Part shown: positions 12,001-22,681 of the stretch, in pieces
Numbering within the stretch: the first letter of the stretch is position 1
How the letters are laid out: every line of letters starts with the position of its first letter
Assembly (NCBI GenBank): GCA_014706295.1
Contig: JACSVZ010000001.1
Coordinates: 117,642,763 to 117,706,762 of the forward strand
Direction: 5' to 3'
DNA from: Lycocorax pyrrhopterus obiensis
Lineage: Eukaryota > Chordata > Aves > Passeriformes > Paradisaeidae
DNA: 64,000 nucleotides
Made by a program: the position numbers and the translations under genes
The notes under the pieces: model-generated
Databases searched by the model: none
What the model saw: only the letters and a program-made list of their open reading frames with translations
Told to the model about the DNA's origin: nothing

Positions 12001-15000
12001 GAGGGGCTCGGGCAGTGGCACTGCCGATGTCCAGGCTTTGCCAGAGGTGACACCCCGGTTCTGTCCCGCGGCAGGACCTGCTGAAGCACACGCCAGAGGA
12101 CCACCCCGACCACCCTTTCCTCATCGACGCCCAGCGCAACATCAAGCAAGTGGCTGAGAGGATCAACAAGGGCATGAAGAGCGCGGAGGAGGTGGAGAGG
12201 AACGCTCGGATCGTGCAGGAGATCGAGTCCCACATCGAAGGGATGGAGGATGTATGTATGGGGGGCCTTAGGTGGGGTCAGTCTTTCCTTCTCCACAAAA
12301 TCTCCTCATTTCTGCTCTTTCTGGGTCACCCCAGGCTGGGTCACTTATTTTCTCCTCTGGGTCCTGCTTTCCCCATGCCTTGGTGGGCTCCTGGGAGGTT
12401 TGGGAAGGGACTGGGGTCCCAGTTCTGAGCTGGGGGATGCAGGGGTGGGGATGAAGCCCATGAGGCTCCCTGCCATGGCTTCCCACCCATGGGTCTCCTT
12501 GTCCCCACAGCTCCAGGCTCCGCTCCGCAGGTTCCTGCGCCAGGAGATGGTCGTGGAAGTGGTAAGAGCAGGGTCTGTGGGGCCATGGGAGCACACACTG
12601 GGTGGGGCAGTGGGAGGCTGTGACTGCAGGTCATGGGGTGCCTGTGTGCCCATGGGAGGCTATGAATGGATGGATGGATGGATGGACAGATGGAGGAAAC
12701 AGACAGATGGAAGGGCAAGGCAGCACATGGGGAAACTGAGGCAGGGCCCTCTCCCAGCACTGGCACAGAGGGAGGGATGGTCATTAACTCCCTGGTGTCT
12801 CCCACTGCCCCACAGAAGGCGGTGGGCGGGAAGAAGGACCGCTCCTTCTTCCTCTTCACGGACCTGCTGGTGTGCACCACGCTGAAACGCAAGTCGGGCT
12901 CGCTGCGCCGCAGCTCCATGAGCCTGTGAGTACCACCAGGCTTGGGGACAGCCCCTGGGTGTCCCTGCCAGCTGGCCTGGCTTTAGGGGGCTGCGGGTGT
13001 GGGTGCAGCTCGGCCATCCCCCCAACCTCCCAGGTACACGGCGGCCAGCGTGATCGACACTGCCAGCAAGTACAAACTGCTCTGGAAGCTGCCCCTGGAG
13101 GACGTGGACATCGTCAAAGGTCTGTCACTGCTTGCTGGAGTGTTCCATCCCCCCCAAAACTTGTCAGTCCCCCCAGCCAGTGATGCCAGGGAGGGAGGGG
13201 TTAACGCCGTGCACGTGTCCCCACACAGGTGCCTCGCAAGCCACCAACAGGGAGAGCATCCAGAAAAGCATCAGCCGCCTGGATGAAGACCTCAACACAC
13301 TGGGGCAAGTCAGCAAGCTGTCAGAGACCCTCAGCTTCCCCCACCAGGTATGGGGATGGTAGCCCTGGAGCTGTCCCCTGGTTGGACACGTTCTCAGTGG
13401 GACGACACAGGATGTCCTCAGCATGAGGGGAGAACCTATGGAAGGGCTGGTGGCCATGAGTGTCCAGCCCTAAAGCCACAAAAGGGGTTGGGGCAGCCTC
13501 TGAAGGATGCCAGGGGATGGACAGGGGGATATCAGGCAGCTGGCTTGTGGTGGCCCATCCCTGAGAGCTGAAGCACTGTCCCCATCCCCAGGGCCTGGAT
13601 GACGTGATCAAGGACCTGATGGCCGCCATCCACCGGGAGCTGTCAGAGAAGCAGTCCCTGTCCTTCAGCATGGCCTTCCCCCCCAACAAGGTGGAGCTCA
13701 GCACCACCAAAGCTGACGGCACCGAGTCCTTCATCTTCGAGTTCCCCAACCCCGACGCCCGACTGGGCTTCGAGCAAGCCTTCGAGGACGCCAAGAAAAA
13801 GCTGGGTAACAGCAGGGAGGGGGGAGGCGGACATGGTGGTGGGCTTGGCATCTCCCCCACCCTGCTTTGGTAGACCTCTTTCCTCCATCACTTCTACATC
13901 CTCCAATCTGGTTTTCCCAGCTTCCAGCAAAAACTGCCTGGACCCGGAGTTCCTCAAAGCCATCCCCATCATGAAGACGCGGAGTGGGATGCAGGTACTC
14001 AGGGGCTGGGTTCAAGCATCCCACAGGTCCTCTCCATCCCAGATGCTGGCAGCTCCTGCATCAGTCCTGAATAACCCAATCTTTTGCTCCCTTGCAGTTC
14101 TCCTGTGCTTCTCCCAGCCATGGCAGCCCGGAGAGCTCGCACGAGGTCTGGGTTTGCAACAGTGACGGCTACGTGGGGCAGGTGTGTCTGCTGAGCATCC
14201 GCAAGGAGCCCACGGTGGAGGCCTGCATCGCCGTCTGCTCCGCCAGGATCCTCTGCATCGCCTCCGTGCCCGGCCTCAAGCGCACCTATAGGTAGGACAT
14301 GGCCCGGCCCCGCGGAGCCGGCGGGCGCGGGGCGATGCTGGAGCCGCTTCTCTCCCCTCCCCGGTCGTGGCAGGGAGCGCGCGGAGCCGCTGGGCAGCCC
14401 CTCGGTGGAGCTGGGCCCGGCGCAGCCGGAGGACGCGGGGCCGCAGCCGTGCCTGCACATCTCCATCTCGGGCTCGTCGCTGGAGCTCTCGGAGCCCGTG
14501 GACGGCGGCAACAGGGAGCTGGTGCCCTTTGACAGCGATGACACGGATGATGAGTCCTCGCCCAGTCCCTCTGGGACGCTGCAGAGCCAAGCCAGCCACT
14601 CCACCATCTCCTCCAGCTTCGGCAGTGAGTCCTCCCCAGCCCCTGCTTAGGGAAAAGTACACTTTTTAGCCCCAAAATTACGGGCAGCTCCATTGTTTTG
14701 GCCTCTCTGCCTTGTATTCCTCGGGGAATCTGCAGGTAGAGGCTTTTGAGCCTGGGAAAAGAGATGTTGAGAGGCATCAGCCCAGCACTGGTACTGGGAT
14801 GAGGGGGCTTTGGGTAAATCTTTGTGGGTTTCGGGCCTCAGCATCCCTACGCCCTGCCCTGGGCTTGACATCGCCCCTGGTCTCTTCCCCATGACTTTGG
14901 AGGGTGTTGGACAGTCGTGATCTGACCCCTTCCTTCCTCCTCCTCCTCCTTCTCCTCCACAGATGAAGAGATCCCGAGCTGCAAGGAGACAACGGTGGAG

Positions 15001-17960
15001 ACGACGAGCTCGGAGGAAGAGCAGGAGCCCGGCTTCATGCCCATCACTGGCACCTACGGGCAGAACCGGCATGGCGAGAGCCCCACGGACGGGCGGGCCC
15101 TGCGCCGCTCCAGCCGCGGCTCCTTCACCCGCGGCAGCCTCGAGGACCTGCTCAGCCTTGACCCCGAAGCCCATCAGAGCTCCATGTGGCTGGGCACCGA
15201 GGATGGCTGGTACGTCCCTGGGATGGGAATTCCTGCGTGGGGAGGGTGCCAATCCTGGGTGAGCCTCAAGCTTTGCTCTCCTCCTGCAGCATCCATGTGT
15301 ACCAGTCCTCGGACAACATCCGGAACAGGAAGAACAGCATGAAGATGCAACACGCTGCTGCCGTCATGTGCATCCTGTAAGTGGGGAAGGGGCAATTTCA
15401 GCTCTGGAGAGGGCCAGAATAGGGGATTTTGGGGTGGCTGAGCGGGCTCTGCAGCTGGATGTCAAAGGTGGTTTGTCCCCACAGGTACCTGGATAACCAG
15501 GTTTTTGTGTCGTTGGCCAATGGGGAGCTCGTTGTGTACCAGCGGGAAGCAGGTGAGGTTGGATTTGGGACATCAAAAATGCAGCCCCAAAGTGGTGGCT
15601 GTTGGGGGGTGGCTTGGGCAACCCCCTGGGGAGGGATGCTCAGGGTGGCTTCCCTGCTTCCACGGAAAGGGACATCTCTGGAGGGATGCTGAAGACACCA
15701 AAATCAGTGGCAGGTGGAGGTGGGCATCCTTCTGGTCCCTACCTGCCACTGGAACCCCACGGTGACATCAATTTGTGTCCCCTCTGAGGGCTGACCTGCA
15801 GAGAGTTGTCTTCTGCCACCACACCCCATTGTCTATCTCGAGTCGGACTTTTTTTGGGAACGCTTTAACCACCCACCCCACTCTCCCCACCCTCACAGGC
15901 CGCTTCTGGGACCCCCAAAACTCCAAGTCCCTGTCCCTGGGCTCACCAGGGAGCCCCATCACCAAGATGGTGGCGGTGGCAGGGAAGCTGTGGTGCGGCT
16001 GCCAAAACCGAGTCATCGTCCTCAACACCACCACGCTGGCACAGGAGGTACCGTGGGCGCCGGCGGGAGGGTGCGGTGGCAGGCGTGGCGAGCACCAGTG
16101 GCATCACTGCGGCGCCGCTGTGGCTCTGTCCCCCGCAGCACACGCTCCAGGTGGGGCAGGACGGCGGGCGCAGCGTCACCTGCATGGTGAGCGCGGGCGC
16201 CGGCGTGTGGGTCGCGCTGCAGGGCAGCGCCCAGGTCCGGCTGTACCACGCCACCACCTACGAGCAGCTGGCAGAGGCAGACATCACCCCCCCGGTGCAC
16301 AAGATGCTCGCCGGTGAGTGCCGCCCGTGACACCTCTCCCGTGGGTGCCAGCGCCGGCTCCAGGGGGTGCCGGTGCCCCTGGAAAATGCCCCGCGGCAGC
16401 CGGTGCTGGGAAATGTGGGATCCTGTGTTTGGGGAAGGAAATACAAGTCCCTGTGCTCGTGTTAGGCAGCTGTGTAATCCCAGGTGGAAATAGGGCAGCC
16501 CCTGGGCAAATGGATGATCCTGTGTTGGAACAGGGCGGTAATCCCATAAAAATAGAATCATGGAATTCCAGAAAGGTTTTGGTTGGAAGGGACCTTAAAG
16601 ATCACCTAATTCCAACCTCCGTGAGCAGGGACACCTTCCACTGTCCCAGGCTGCTCCAAGCCCCATCCAGCCTGGCCTTGGACACTGCCAGGGATCCAGG
16701 GGCAGCCACAGCTCCTCTGGGCACCCTGTGCCAGGGCCTGCCCACCCTCACAGGGAACAATTCCTGCCCAATATCCCATCTAACCCTGCCCACCGGCAGG
16801 GAAGCCATTCTCCCTTGTCCTGTCAGCCCAATCTGGTGCCACCAGCCAGGGGGGTTGTGGGGTCCCCTCCCCACACCCGATGTGCCACAGATACCCCTGG
16901 GAATGGATCCCTGTGGGTTGGGGGTTCCCAGCCCCGTGCCGGGCAGGATAAGGCGCTGACGGTCGGGATGCTCGGCAGGCTCGGATGCCATCATCCGGCA
17001 GCACAAGGCCGCCTGCCTGCGGATCACGGCTCTCCTGGTGTGCAAGGACTTGCTGTGGATCGGGACCAGCGCCGGCGTGGTGCTGACCCTGTCGGTCTCA
17101 GCCAAGGCAGCCCCCACGTTGGTGGGGCTGTCCCAGGGTCACACCGGCCACGTCCGCTTCCTCACGGCCATCGAGCTGCCCGACGGCTTTGATGTCCTCT
17201 TCCCACTGCCCAGGGACACGGGTAGGTGGGATGAGTGGCGTGTCCCAATCATGACACGTTTCAGGGGCAGTGGACAGTGTTCATGGGGCTGGGAGTGCTG
17301 TTCCGGATGACCAGGAGTAGCGTTGAAACGTTGTCGGAGTCCCTGTTCCATCCTTGCCTTGTTAAAATCCAGGGTGAAAAATTGGCAGCGGAGGGTGGGG
17401 GAAATGGGGGTGCTAAACTGCCCTCCACCAGCATGAGCGACCCCAAATTTCCCAGGGAGACCCAGGTTCCCATGGGGAAATCCCTGTCTGGAGTGTCACC
17501 CAGCCCAGCTCTGAGGCCAGGGTGGGATGGGGAGAAGAAGGAGATGGGATGGGGGCTAGCAATTTTGAAGGGAGGAGCTAATATGGGTTGCAGGGGCCAG
17601 TTTGGGGTGGGAGGGGCTATTGGGATGAGAGGAGTTTTTTGGGAGCAGGACGTGGTTCCTGGGAAAGTGGTGGAGGGGTGATGCTGAGCTGCTGCTGGTG
17701 GGGTGCTGGTGGGGAGCAGCGGAGTTGCGGGGGCACGGGTGACAGCATTCGGGGTTCTGCGCTTGGCAGGGGCCGAGAAGCCGAGTGAGGCCGAGAAACG
17801 AGACCCATCCCGCCCGCGTGCCCCCGCCCTGGCGCTGTCCAAGCCCAAGATGTTGGTGATCAGCGGCGGGGACGGCTACGAGGATTTCCGGCTGACCAGC
17901 AGCAGCGAGACCGTGGGCCGGGACGACAGCACCAACCACCTCCTCCTCTGGAGAGCGTGA
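5938..17960 (+). CDS. ARHGEF17: ARHGEF17 (TEM4/p164-RhoGEF), Rho guanine nucleotide exchange factor, DH-PH-propeller part
   Basis: Cytoplasmic exchange factor that loads GTP on RhoA-type GTPases and acts on actin and cell junctions (family knowledge). Exons read by splice site and phase: 5938-6096, 8322-8399, 10625-10807, 11187-11303, 11585-11677, 12075-12251, 12511-12561, 12816-12925, 13034-13119, 13229-13347, 13592-13805, 13921-13994, 14098-14291, 14374-14624, 14963-15209, 15290-15376, 15485-15552, 15899-16047, 16139-16313, 16979-17221, 17770-17960. Every junction closes in phase, giving 1021 aa ending in LLLWRA. DH domain is about residues 54-265, PH about 283-462, and a C-terminal beta-propeller with a serine/acidic insertion runs from about 488 to the end. 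The mammalian protein is about 2060 aa; its long N-terminal exon is absent here, so this is either a short isoform or the 3' part of the gene. Exon 1 is the least certain. The neighbours RELT and FAM168A confirm the locus. Confidence 0.93.
6097..8321 (+). other. ARHGEF17: ARHGEF17 intron between first and DH exon 1
   Basis: 2.2-kb intron with no recognised exon. It contains the ~25-bp degenerate minisatellite at 7388-7790 and otherwise unique sequence. The 3' end is a C-rich tract leading to CAG at 8319-8321. Confidence 0.6.
7388..7790. repeat. ~25-bp degenerate minisatellite, TTTTGGGGTGTCTC-type
   Basis: About 16 units of roughly 25 bp, each with a TTTTGGGGTGTCTC-like first half and a CAC(A/C)CCAAAAC or CACCCAGAGCC second half. 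Units diverge 15-30% by eye. Stop-poor ORFs on both strands come from the repetition. Confidence 0.8.
8322..12251 (+). CDS. ARHGEF17: ARHGEF17 DH-domain exons (catalytic RhoGEF domain)
   Basis: Five exons, 8322-8399, 10625-10807, 11187-11303, 11585-11677 and 12075-12251, are each a whole number of codons (26, 61, 39, 31, 59). They encode the Dbl-homology domain. The first conserved region is TLLDTEQSYVESL, which opens helix 1. The DH signature MIKPVQRIPRYELLVK is followed across an intron by DLLKHTPEDHP, the classical conserved region 3 that contacts the GTPase switch regions. All introns here are phase 0. The 2.2-kb intron at 8400-10624 and the smaller ones hold no further exon I can recognise. 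Confidence 0.95.
8400..10624 (+). other. ARHGEF17: ARHGEF17 intron, unique sequence
   Basis: 2.2-kb intron splitting the DH coding region. I see no exon, no CR1 tail and no obvious tandem repeat. It ends in a C/T-rich tract and CAG at 10622-10624. Confidence 0.6.
12511..13994 (+). CDS. ARHGEF17: ARHGEF17 PH-domain exons
   Basis: Exons 12511-12561, 12816-12925, 13034-13119, 13229-13347, 13592-13805 and 13921-13994. The pleckstrin-homology fold is visible as the strand region KDRSFFLFTDLLVCTTLKRK, then YKLLWKLPLEDVDIV, a helical insertion rich in S/L/N, the strand region SFIFEFPNP, and the C-terminal helix RLGFEQAFEDAKKKL. In DH-PH proteins this domain supports exchange and membrane targeting. 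Introns of phases 1 and 2 appear here, all matched in phase. Confidence 0.92.
12661..12694. repeat. (ATGG)n microsatellite in ARHGEF17 intron
   Basis: About five ATGG/TGGA units in the intron before exon 12816. Confidence 0.8.
14098..17960 (+). CDS. ARHGEF17: ARHGEF17 C-terminal beta-propeller and serine/acidic insertion
   Basis: Exon 14098-14291 encodes a first blade-like unit (EVWVCNSDGYVGQVCLLSI). Exons 14374-14624 and 14963-15209 encode an acidic, serine-rich stretch (DSDDTDDESSPSPSG, SSEEEQEPGF) that is probably a disordered insertion and phosphorylation target. Exons 15290-15376, 15485-15552, 15899-16047, 16139-16313, 16979-17221 and 17770-17960 return to WD40-like strand repeats such as LWCGCQNRVIVLNT, VWVALQGSAQVRLYH and DLLWIGTSAGVVLTL. 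TGA is at 17958-17960. A CR1 fragment lies in the intron at 16314-16978. Introns at 14292-14373, 15210-15289 and 16048-16138 are only 80-91 nt. Confidence 0.93.
16548..16798 (-). mobile_element. CR1 LINE 3' fragment in ARHGEF17 intron
   Basis: Minus-strand CR1 tail: TTGGAAGGGACCTTAAAG, then the GGGACACCTTCCACTGTCC and AGGGGCAGCCACAGCT blocks, ending near CCAATATCCCATCTAACC. About 250 bp, 5'-truncated as usual for CR1. Confidence 0.92.
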
Positions 17961-18235
17961 CCAGCCACGGCCCCCCCGGGCCGCCCCGGCCAGGACGCGG
18001 GGTGCTGGCCCCCCCTGTGTGCAGAGGGGGGGTCCCGGCCCCCTCCCCACCGCCCCCCGCCCCAGCACCTCTCATCTCCAACCCGGCTGCTCTCTGTGTG
18101 CTCGGGGTTGGGGGGGATGAGCCCCGGTCCCCCCGCCGTCCCCCCGGCCGCCGCACTGGACTCGGGGGGGGACACACAGCGCTTCGGGGGCCTCCGGAAG
18201 ATGGGGAGGGGGCGGGTGTTTGCTTGGGAAGGCGC

Positions 18236-18280
18236 GGAGGAGGAGGAGGAGGAGGAGGAGGAGGAGGAGGAGGAGGAAGA
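18236..18280. repeat. (GGA)n microsatellite
   Basis: About 14 GGA/GAG units in the presumed ARHGEF17 3' UTR. Poly-Glu or poly-Ser ORFs here are artefacts. Confidence 0.9.
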
Positions 18281-18549
18281 CGTTACCGAGCATCCCTGGG
18301 GACCGGCCGGAGGATGCCCGACAGCCAGGAACCTGCCTTGCTCTCCGGTTTTGTGTGTGCCTGCTTCACGGGGCGGGGGGGGCGCGGCCCTGCCACCCCC
18401 CCCCGGCCCCCGGGACCCCCGGCCACGCCGCGGGACCACCCCAGGGACAATCCGCCCGCGGTGTCCCCCCCGGCCCGGGCCTCCCGCTAACCCGCTCGCT
18501 CCATCGCCAGCACCCAGATAGCTCTGTTTGTTTGTTCGTTTGTTTTAAA

Positions 18550-18576
18550 TATATATATATATTATATATATATAAA
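18550..18576. repeat. (AT)n dinucleotide tract
   Basis: Two short AT runs flanking TATTATAT, in an otherwise GC-rich 3' UTR. Confidence 0.85.
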
Positions 18577-19300
18577 CATCCTTATTTATTTGGGGGTTTG
18601 GGGGCGTCAGGGGCATCGTCACCTCGCTGGAGGCCAGTCCCTCCACTCCGGAGCTGAGGGATTAAAACCTGCCGGTTCATCGCCCCGAGGGAGAGCCTGA
18701 CCCCACTGGTGGAGCTGGACCACGCTGGTGGAGGGGGGGAGTTGGTGGAGGGGAGGAGGGAAGGGAATTGAGGTTCTCCCCCTCCTTCTCTGTGATTCCC
18801 AGGGGGATTTCGCAGCCTGGGAAGTGGGATGGAGGCGCTGCTGCCATTTGAAGCATCTCTGGATGAGAACAATCACCTTCACATTCCCTGCCAGCCACCA
18901 GGGCTGTCCCCCCGCCCTTAAAATGCGGTGACAGTGTGGGGGACCCTAAAAATGAGACTTTGCTGGACCAACCCTCCCCCATTTGCCCTTTTTCTCCCCC
19001 ATTTTCCTGCTCTCACCCCAGGATCCAGACGAGATCAGTGCTCCCAGACTGGGGCACCCTGTTGTCCCCATGGGAGACGTGACAACTGTGGTGGCAGGGA
19101 TGAATCAGGGTGTCCCCAATCCCACACAGCTGGGTGAGTGACGGGAATGCTGCCATCCCACATGGAGCCGTCCGTCTGTCCGTCAGCGGGGCGAGTGGGT
19201 GTGTGCTATAATTGGGATGAGGAGGATATTTTGGGAAAGGATGGGGGGGGGGATTTCGGTCACTTGGGGGCTCTTTGTTATTAAAGGTCACCCGTGCCAG

Positions 19301-19859
19301 AATGATCCCAGCGTGGTCTCATCCTTCACCTCGGGATGGGGTGGCAGGGACAGGGTGAGGACGGGCACGGCTCCCACGGCCCGTTGGTGTCACTGGGAAT
19401 GTCACCCACCGGTGCCCCTGCTGATGAAGACCCTGGGGGGAGGAAGAAACTGTTTCCACTGCTGGGGTGCAGTTATTCTGTCCGGGATAACCCTGAGGGG
19501 GATATCGGGATATCCATCCCGTGTGCCTCAGAGCATTGGGATGTGGCACTCTCTGGGTGGACAAACAGGGGACACCGGACAGCCGGAGTAAGGGACACCA
19601 GGTCGTCCTGGGGGAAACTGAGGGGAACAGAGGGAACACCAGGCCTGACTGCAACAGGGTGTCCCCACTGTGGGAAAACTGTCCCCAAGGGAAGAGGACA
19701 AGGACAAGGCATGGCAGGCTGTAGGACAGGTAGGAAGCGGGGCGCAGCACTCATGGGTGCCCTCAGCGAGCCCATGTGGGGGAGAAAAAAACCCACGTTT
19801 TCTTTTTTTTAATTTCCTGCTGGGGAGGTAAAACCCATGCTGATCTGGTCGTTCCCGTT
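19301..19859. other. Intergenic gap between ARHGEF17 and RELT
   Basis: Short spacer with no recognised gene or repeat. It leads into the CpG-rich RELT promoter. Confidence 0.5.
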
Positions 19860-20100
19860 TTCCCCCCAACCTCCCCGCGGGTGGGATGAAGCCCATCCCC
19901 TACAAATCCCGCCCCCGGCGCGGTTCCCGCCCACAATTCCCGCAATCCCCGCAATTCCCGCCGTGCCCGCCTCGGCCGGGAGGTGGCGCCGCCGCGGGGC
20001 CCGGGCGGGGGCGTGGCCATGCGCAGATGGGCGTGGCCTATGTGTGTGACGTCACGAGAGGGGCGGGGTTCGCGGAGCCGCGCGCCCGCGGGTTCATTCA
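19860..20100 (+). promoter_or_regulatory. RELT: RELT CpG-island promoter with CRE palindrome and GC boxes
   Basis: Very CpG-rich block. A perfect cAMP-response palindrome TGACGTCA lies at 20047-20054, two GGGCGTGGC KLF/Sp-type boxes lie near 20009-20038, and an NRF1-like ATGCGCAG half site sits between them. There is no clear TATA box, as expected for a housekeeping-type promoter. Function is inferred from motifs. Confidence 0.6.
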
Positions 20101-20165
20101 TAAGGAGGAGGCGCGGCCGACGGGGCGGCCCCGGGGGGAGCCCGGTGGCTCCGCAGCGGGGACAG
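20100..20165 (+). other. RELT: Probable RELT non-coding exon 1 (5' UTR)
   Basis: GC-rich sequence ends GGGGACAG at 20165, followed by a strong donor GTAAGG. No ATG is needed here because the coding start is in the next exon (22669-22726). The left edge is an estimate. Confidence 0.5.
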
Positions 20166-22668
20166 GTAAGGGACACCCCCTCTGCCCAAGGACATCCCCT
20201 CTGCCCGGGGCCGCTCGGGTTATTCCGCCTTAAAGGGTTGTTCTCCCATGGGGGGGCTGGAGTTGGGGTTTCTGCAGCTTTGGGTTGCGCAAGGAAGGGG
20301 GCCTGGTGCTTTTTGGGATGCTCGACCCCCGCTTTGCGCTAAAAGAGGTGGGCAGTGTTGTTGTCTTGGGCTTGTCCCTAAAGAGGGGCACGGGGGGAGC
20401 CTAAAGCTCGGACTGGAGCGGGGTGCGCTGGGGAGAGCCCGGCGGGTCCGGGAGGCTGCGGCTGCTGCAGCGCCAAAGTAGGTTAAAATAAAGGGTGGAG
20501 AGGAGGAAAAAGTAGGTTAAGGAATACTCAGCTGCAGCTGCCTGGGAAAAGGATAGCAGCTGCGTCGGGTCTCTCTCTTTTTTTTTTCTTTTTTTTTTTT
20601 TTTTTTTGCCAGAGCTGGAAAATCACAGGGCTCGGAGCCAAAGGGCTGCATCAGCCGGGATGCTGCGGTGCGGGGCTGCGCCCCGAGACGGGGCCGGGAC
20701 GTGCCGCTGCCGGGGCCGTGCGCGGTCCCAGCGCTGCCCCCGGAATCATTTGACTTTAATGCTGGAATTTCGTGGCGGCTCGGTTGTTCCCACAGCTCCG
20801 ATGGGGCTCGGGGGTGCGATAACGCCGGGTTTCGCTCCGTCTGCCGCACAATCCCCTCCTTGTCCCAGGCTGTCTCCAGCAGCTGCTCCCCAAAGTTTTT
20901 CCGAACAGTTGCTCCTTTTTCCCTCTGTTTGTCTGCAGGAGCCGTCGGCTGAAACCCTGTTCTCCCACAGGGAGGGGAAACCCTCGCTGGAATCCCAGCG
21001 GGCAGTTTTAGGTTACAGGCTGTATTAACGGGAATAAAGGGCTCGTGTGACCCGCAGGGATTTGGGGAGGTTTCCAAAACCAAGTCGCCTTTTCTGGTGT
21101 GTTGGCATTGATGCACCAGTCAGGTGGGGTACGGGGGTGGTGGAGCTTGGAGTGTCCCCAAAAGTGGCCAGGTCTGCCACTGGTGGGGTTATTTTTTGGT
21201 TTCCTCTGGTTCTTGGAGGGGCAAATTCTGTCGTTTTTAGGAGTGTGTCAGGGCAGCTGGTCATCCCAGCATCACCAGCTGGGATTTGTGCCTGCATTCC
21301 CATCCCCACCTGGGATCACCCCAAGCTGCCCCAGCCCTGGGTTGGCTGTGACTGGGCAAAGCCCCAGTGCCAGCCAGGAGCTGGCACCCTCTGGTCCCTG
21401 CACCTCCTGCGCCCCCATTGCAGCGCCTTGGGCATCTGAGGGATGTCCCTAATCCCTGGGTTAAGCTTGGCCTCAGATCAGCTTTACCCCTGCTCCTGGT
21501 GGTGTTTAGATCCAGTTGCCATGATCTGGAATGCTCTGGTGAGCCGGAATGCTCATGGTCCCTCAGCCACAAGCTGAAGGACCTTCCTGTCCCCTCCTGA
21601 GGCCATTTCTTCCCCAGCAGAGCAGGTCCCCAAACAACTCGGTGTGTCCCTGAAGTGCTTGAATTCCACAGCCCCAGAGGATTAAAATGCTCCATGTTAG
21701 GCTTAAACTCGAGTTTTATTAGTGCTGGATTAGAGGGTGGAGAGCTCGCATGAGTATCACCATCCCTTTGTGCTGGAGGGGCACACCCCAAATCCCAGAG
21801 GGGTTCAGGAGCTGGGCTGGCCGGCTCCATGCAGGCATTGTGAAGGGGTGCTCCTGTACCGGGAGCTACTGGAGGGAACTGGAGCACGGAGGATGCTCAT
21901 TTCGGGCTGTGCCATCGTGTCCCGACCCACGGCCTATAAACACTCTGCCCAGCCCCGCTCGCCCCCAGGACCCTCCTCACGTGTAATTGGCTGCATCTCG
22001 GGATGGTGCCGGCCACTAATTAGGAGAAACTCGTCAAGCACCGGCTGTAACGAAGCTCTGCCGGGGCTCTCACAGGACCGTGACGACCGGGGGGGAATTT
22101 CCATGCGGGTGGCAGGATTTCCATGCGGAGGCTGGATCCGGGTTTGGGTTGTTATTTACTTTTTCCTTCCTTCCTTCCCATGTGCTGTGAGCATAGATTT
22201 TAATTTTAACAGCCAATTGCTGAGCCCGAAGAGGGAGGATGAGACTCTGGGAAACACCTTTTATTTTGTTCCAGTTTTTATTTAAATATATTTTTATTTT
22301 TTTAGTGACTTCATTTCCTTGTGACAGATGCAAAAGGATTTCCTCCAGAGGAGGAAAAACCTTTCTTTGACTTTTTTTCAAGCATCATCTGCTCCTTACC
22401 CTGCTCCTTGCATGAATGGTGTGACTCCACGGCTGAGGTTGGTCCCTCTCCAGTTTGGGATGGAGCTGGGATCTCCAAGGGAAGGGGTGATGCCAGGCAT
22501 TCCATAAAATCTCTAAAAAAACTTTCTGGGGGATGGTTCAGGACTGCTGCTGTAGGGATATTTAGGCAGATGCCTTGGAGCATCCCACTGGGGAGAAAAA
22601 GGGCCCCCACATTACTTTTCCAGTGGGATTTTCCCTGGATGATGATCCCGGTTCTCCCCCTTGGGCAG
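20166..22668 (+). other. RELT: RELT intron 1
   Basis: 2.5-kb intron with a poly-T run at 20576-20607 and no recognised exon or CR1 tail. It ends in TTGGGCAG before 22669. Confidence 0.55.
20576..20607. repeat. Poly-T tract
   Basis: About 30 T interrupted by single C. Confidence 0.85.
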
Positions 22669-22681
22669 GTCTTCCCTGGTG

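Larger units (their letters stand above)
17961..19300 (+). other. ARHGEF17: Probable ARHGEF17 3' UTR
   Basis: Follows the stop at 17960. It contains very C/G-rich sequence, a GGA run (18236-18280), an AT-dinucleotide tract (18550-18576) and a TTGTTTGTTCGTTTG stretch. No AATAAA was seen; ATTAAA variants lie at 18661-18666 and 19280-19285. The second would give a ~1.3-kb 3' UTR. The end is uncertain without transcript data. Confidence 0.5.

Noticed and set aside
17876..18657. Long glycine/proline/glutamate ORFs after the ARHGEF17 stop
   Set aside because: GC-rich 3' UTR and a GGA repeat; no conserved residues, and the LLLWRA terminus before them matches the family end.
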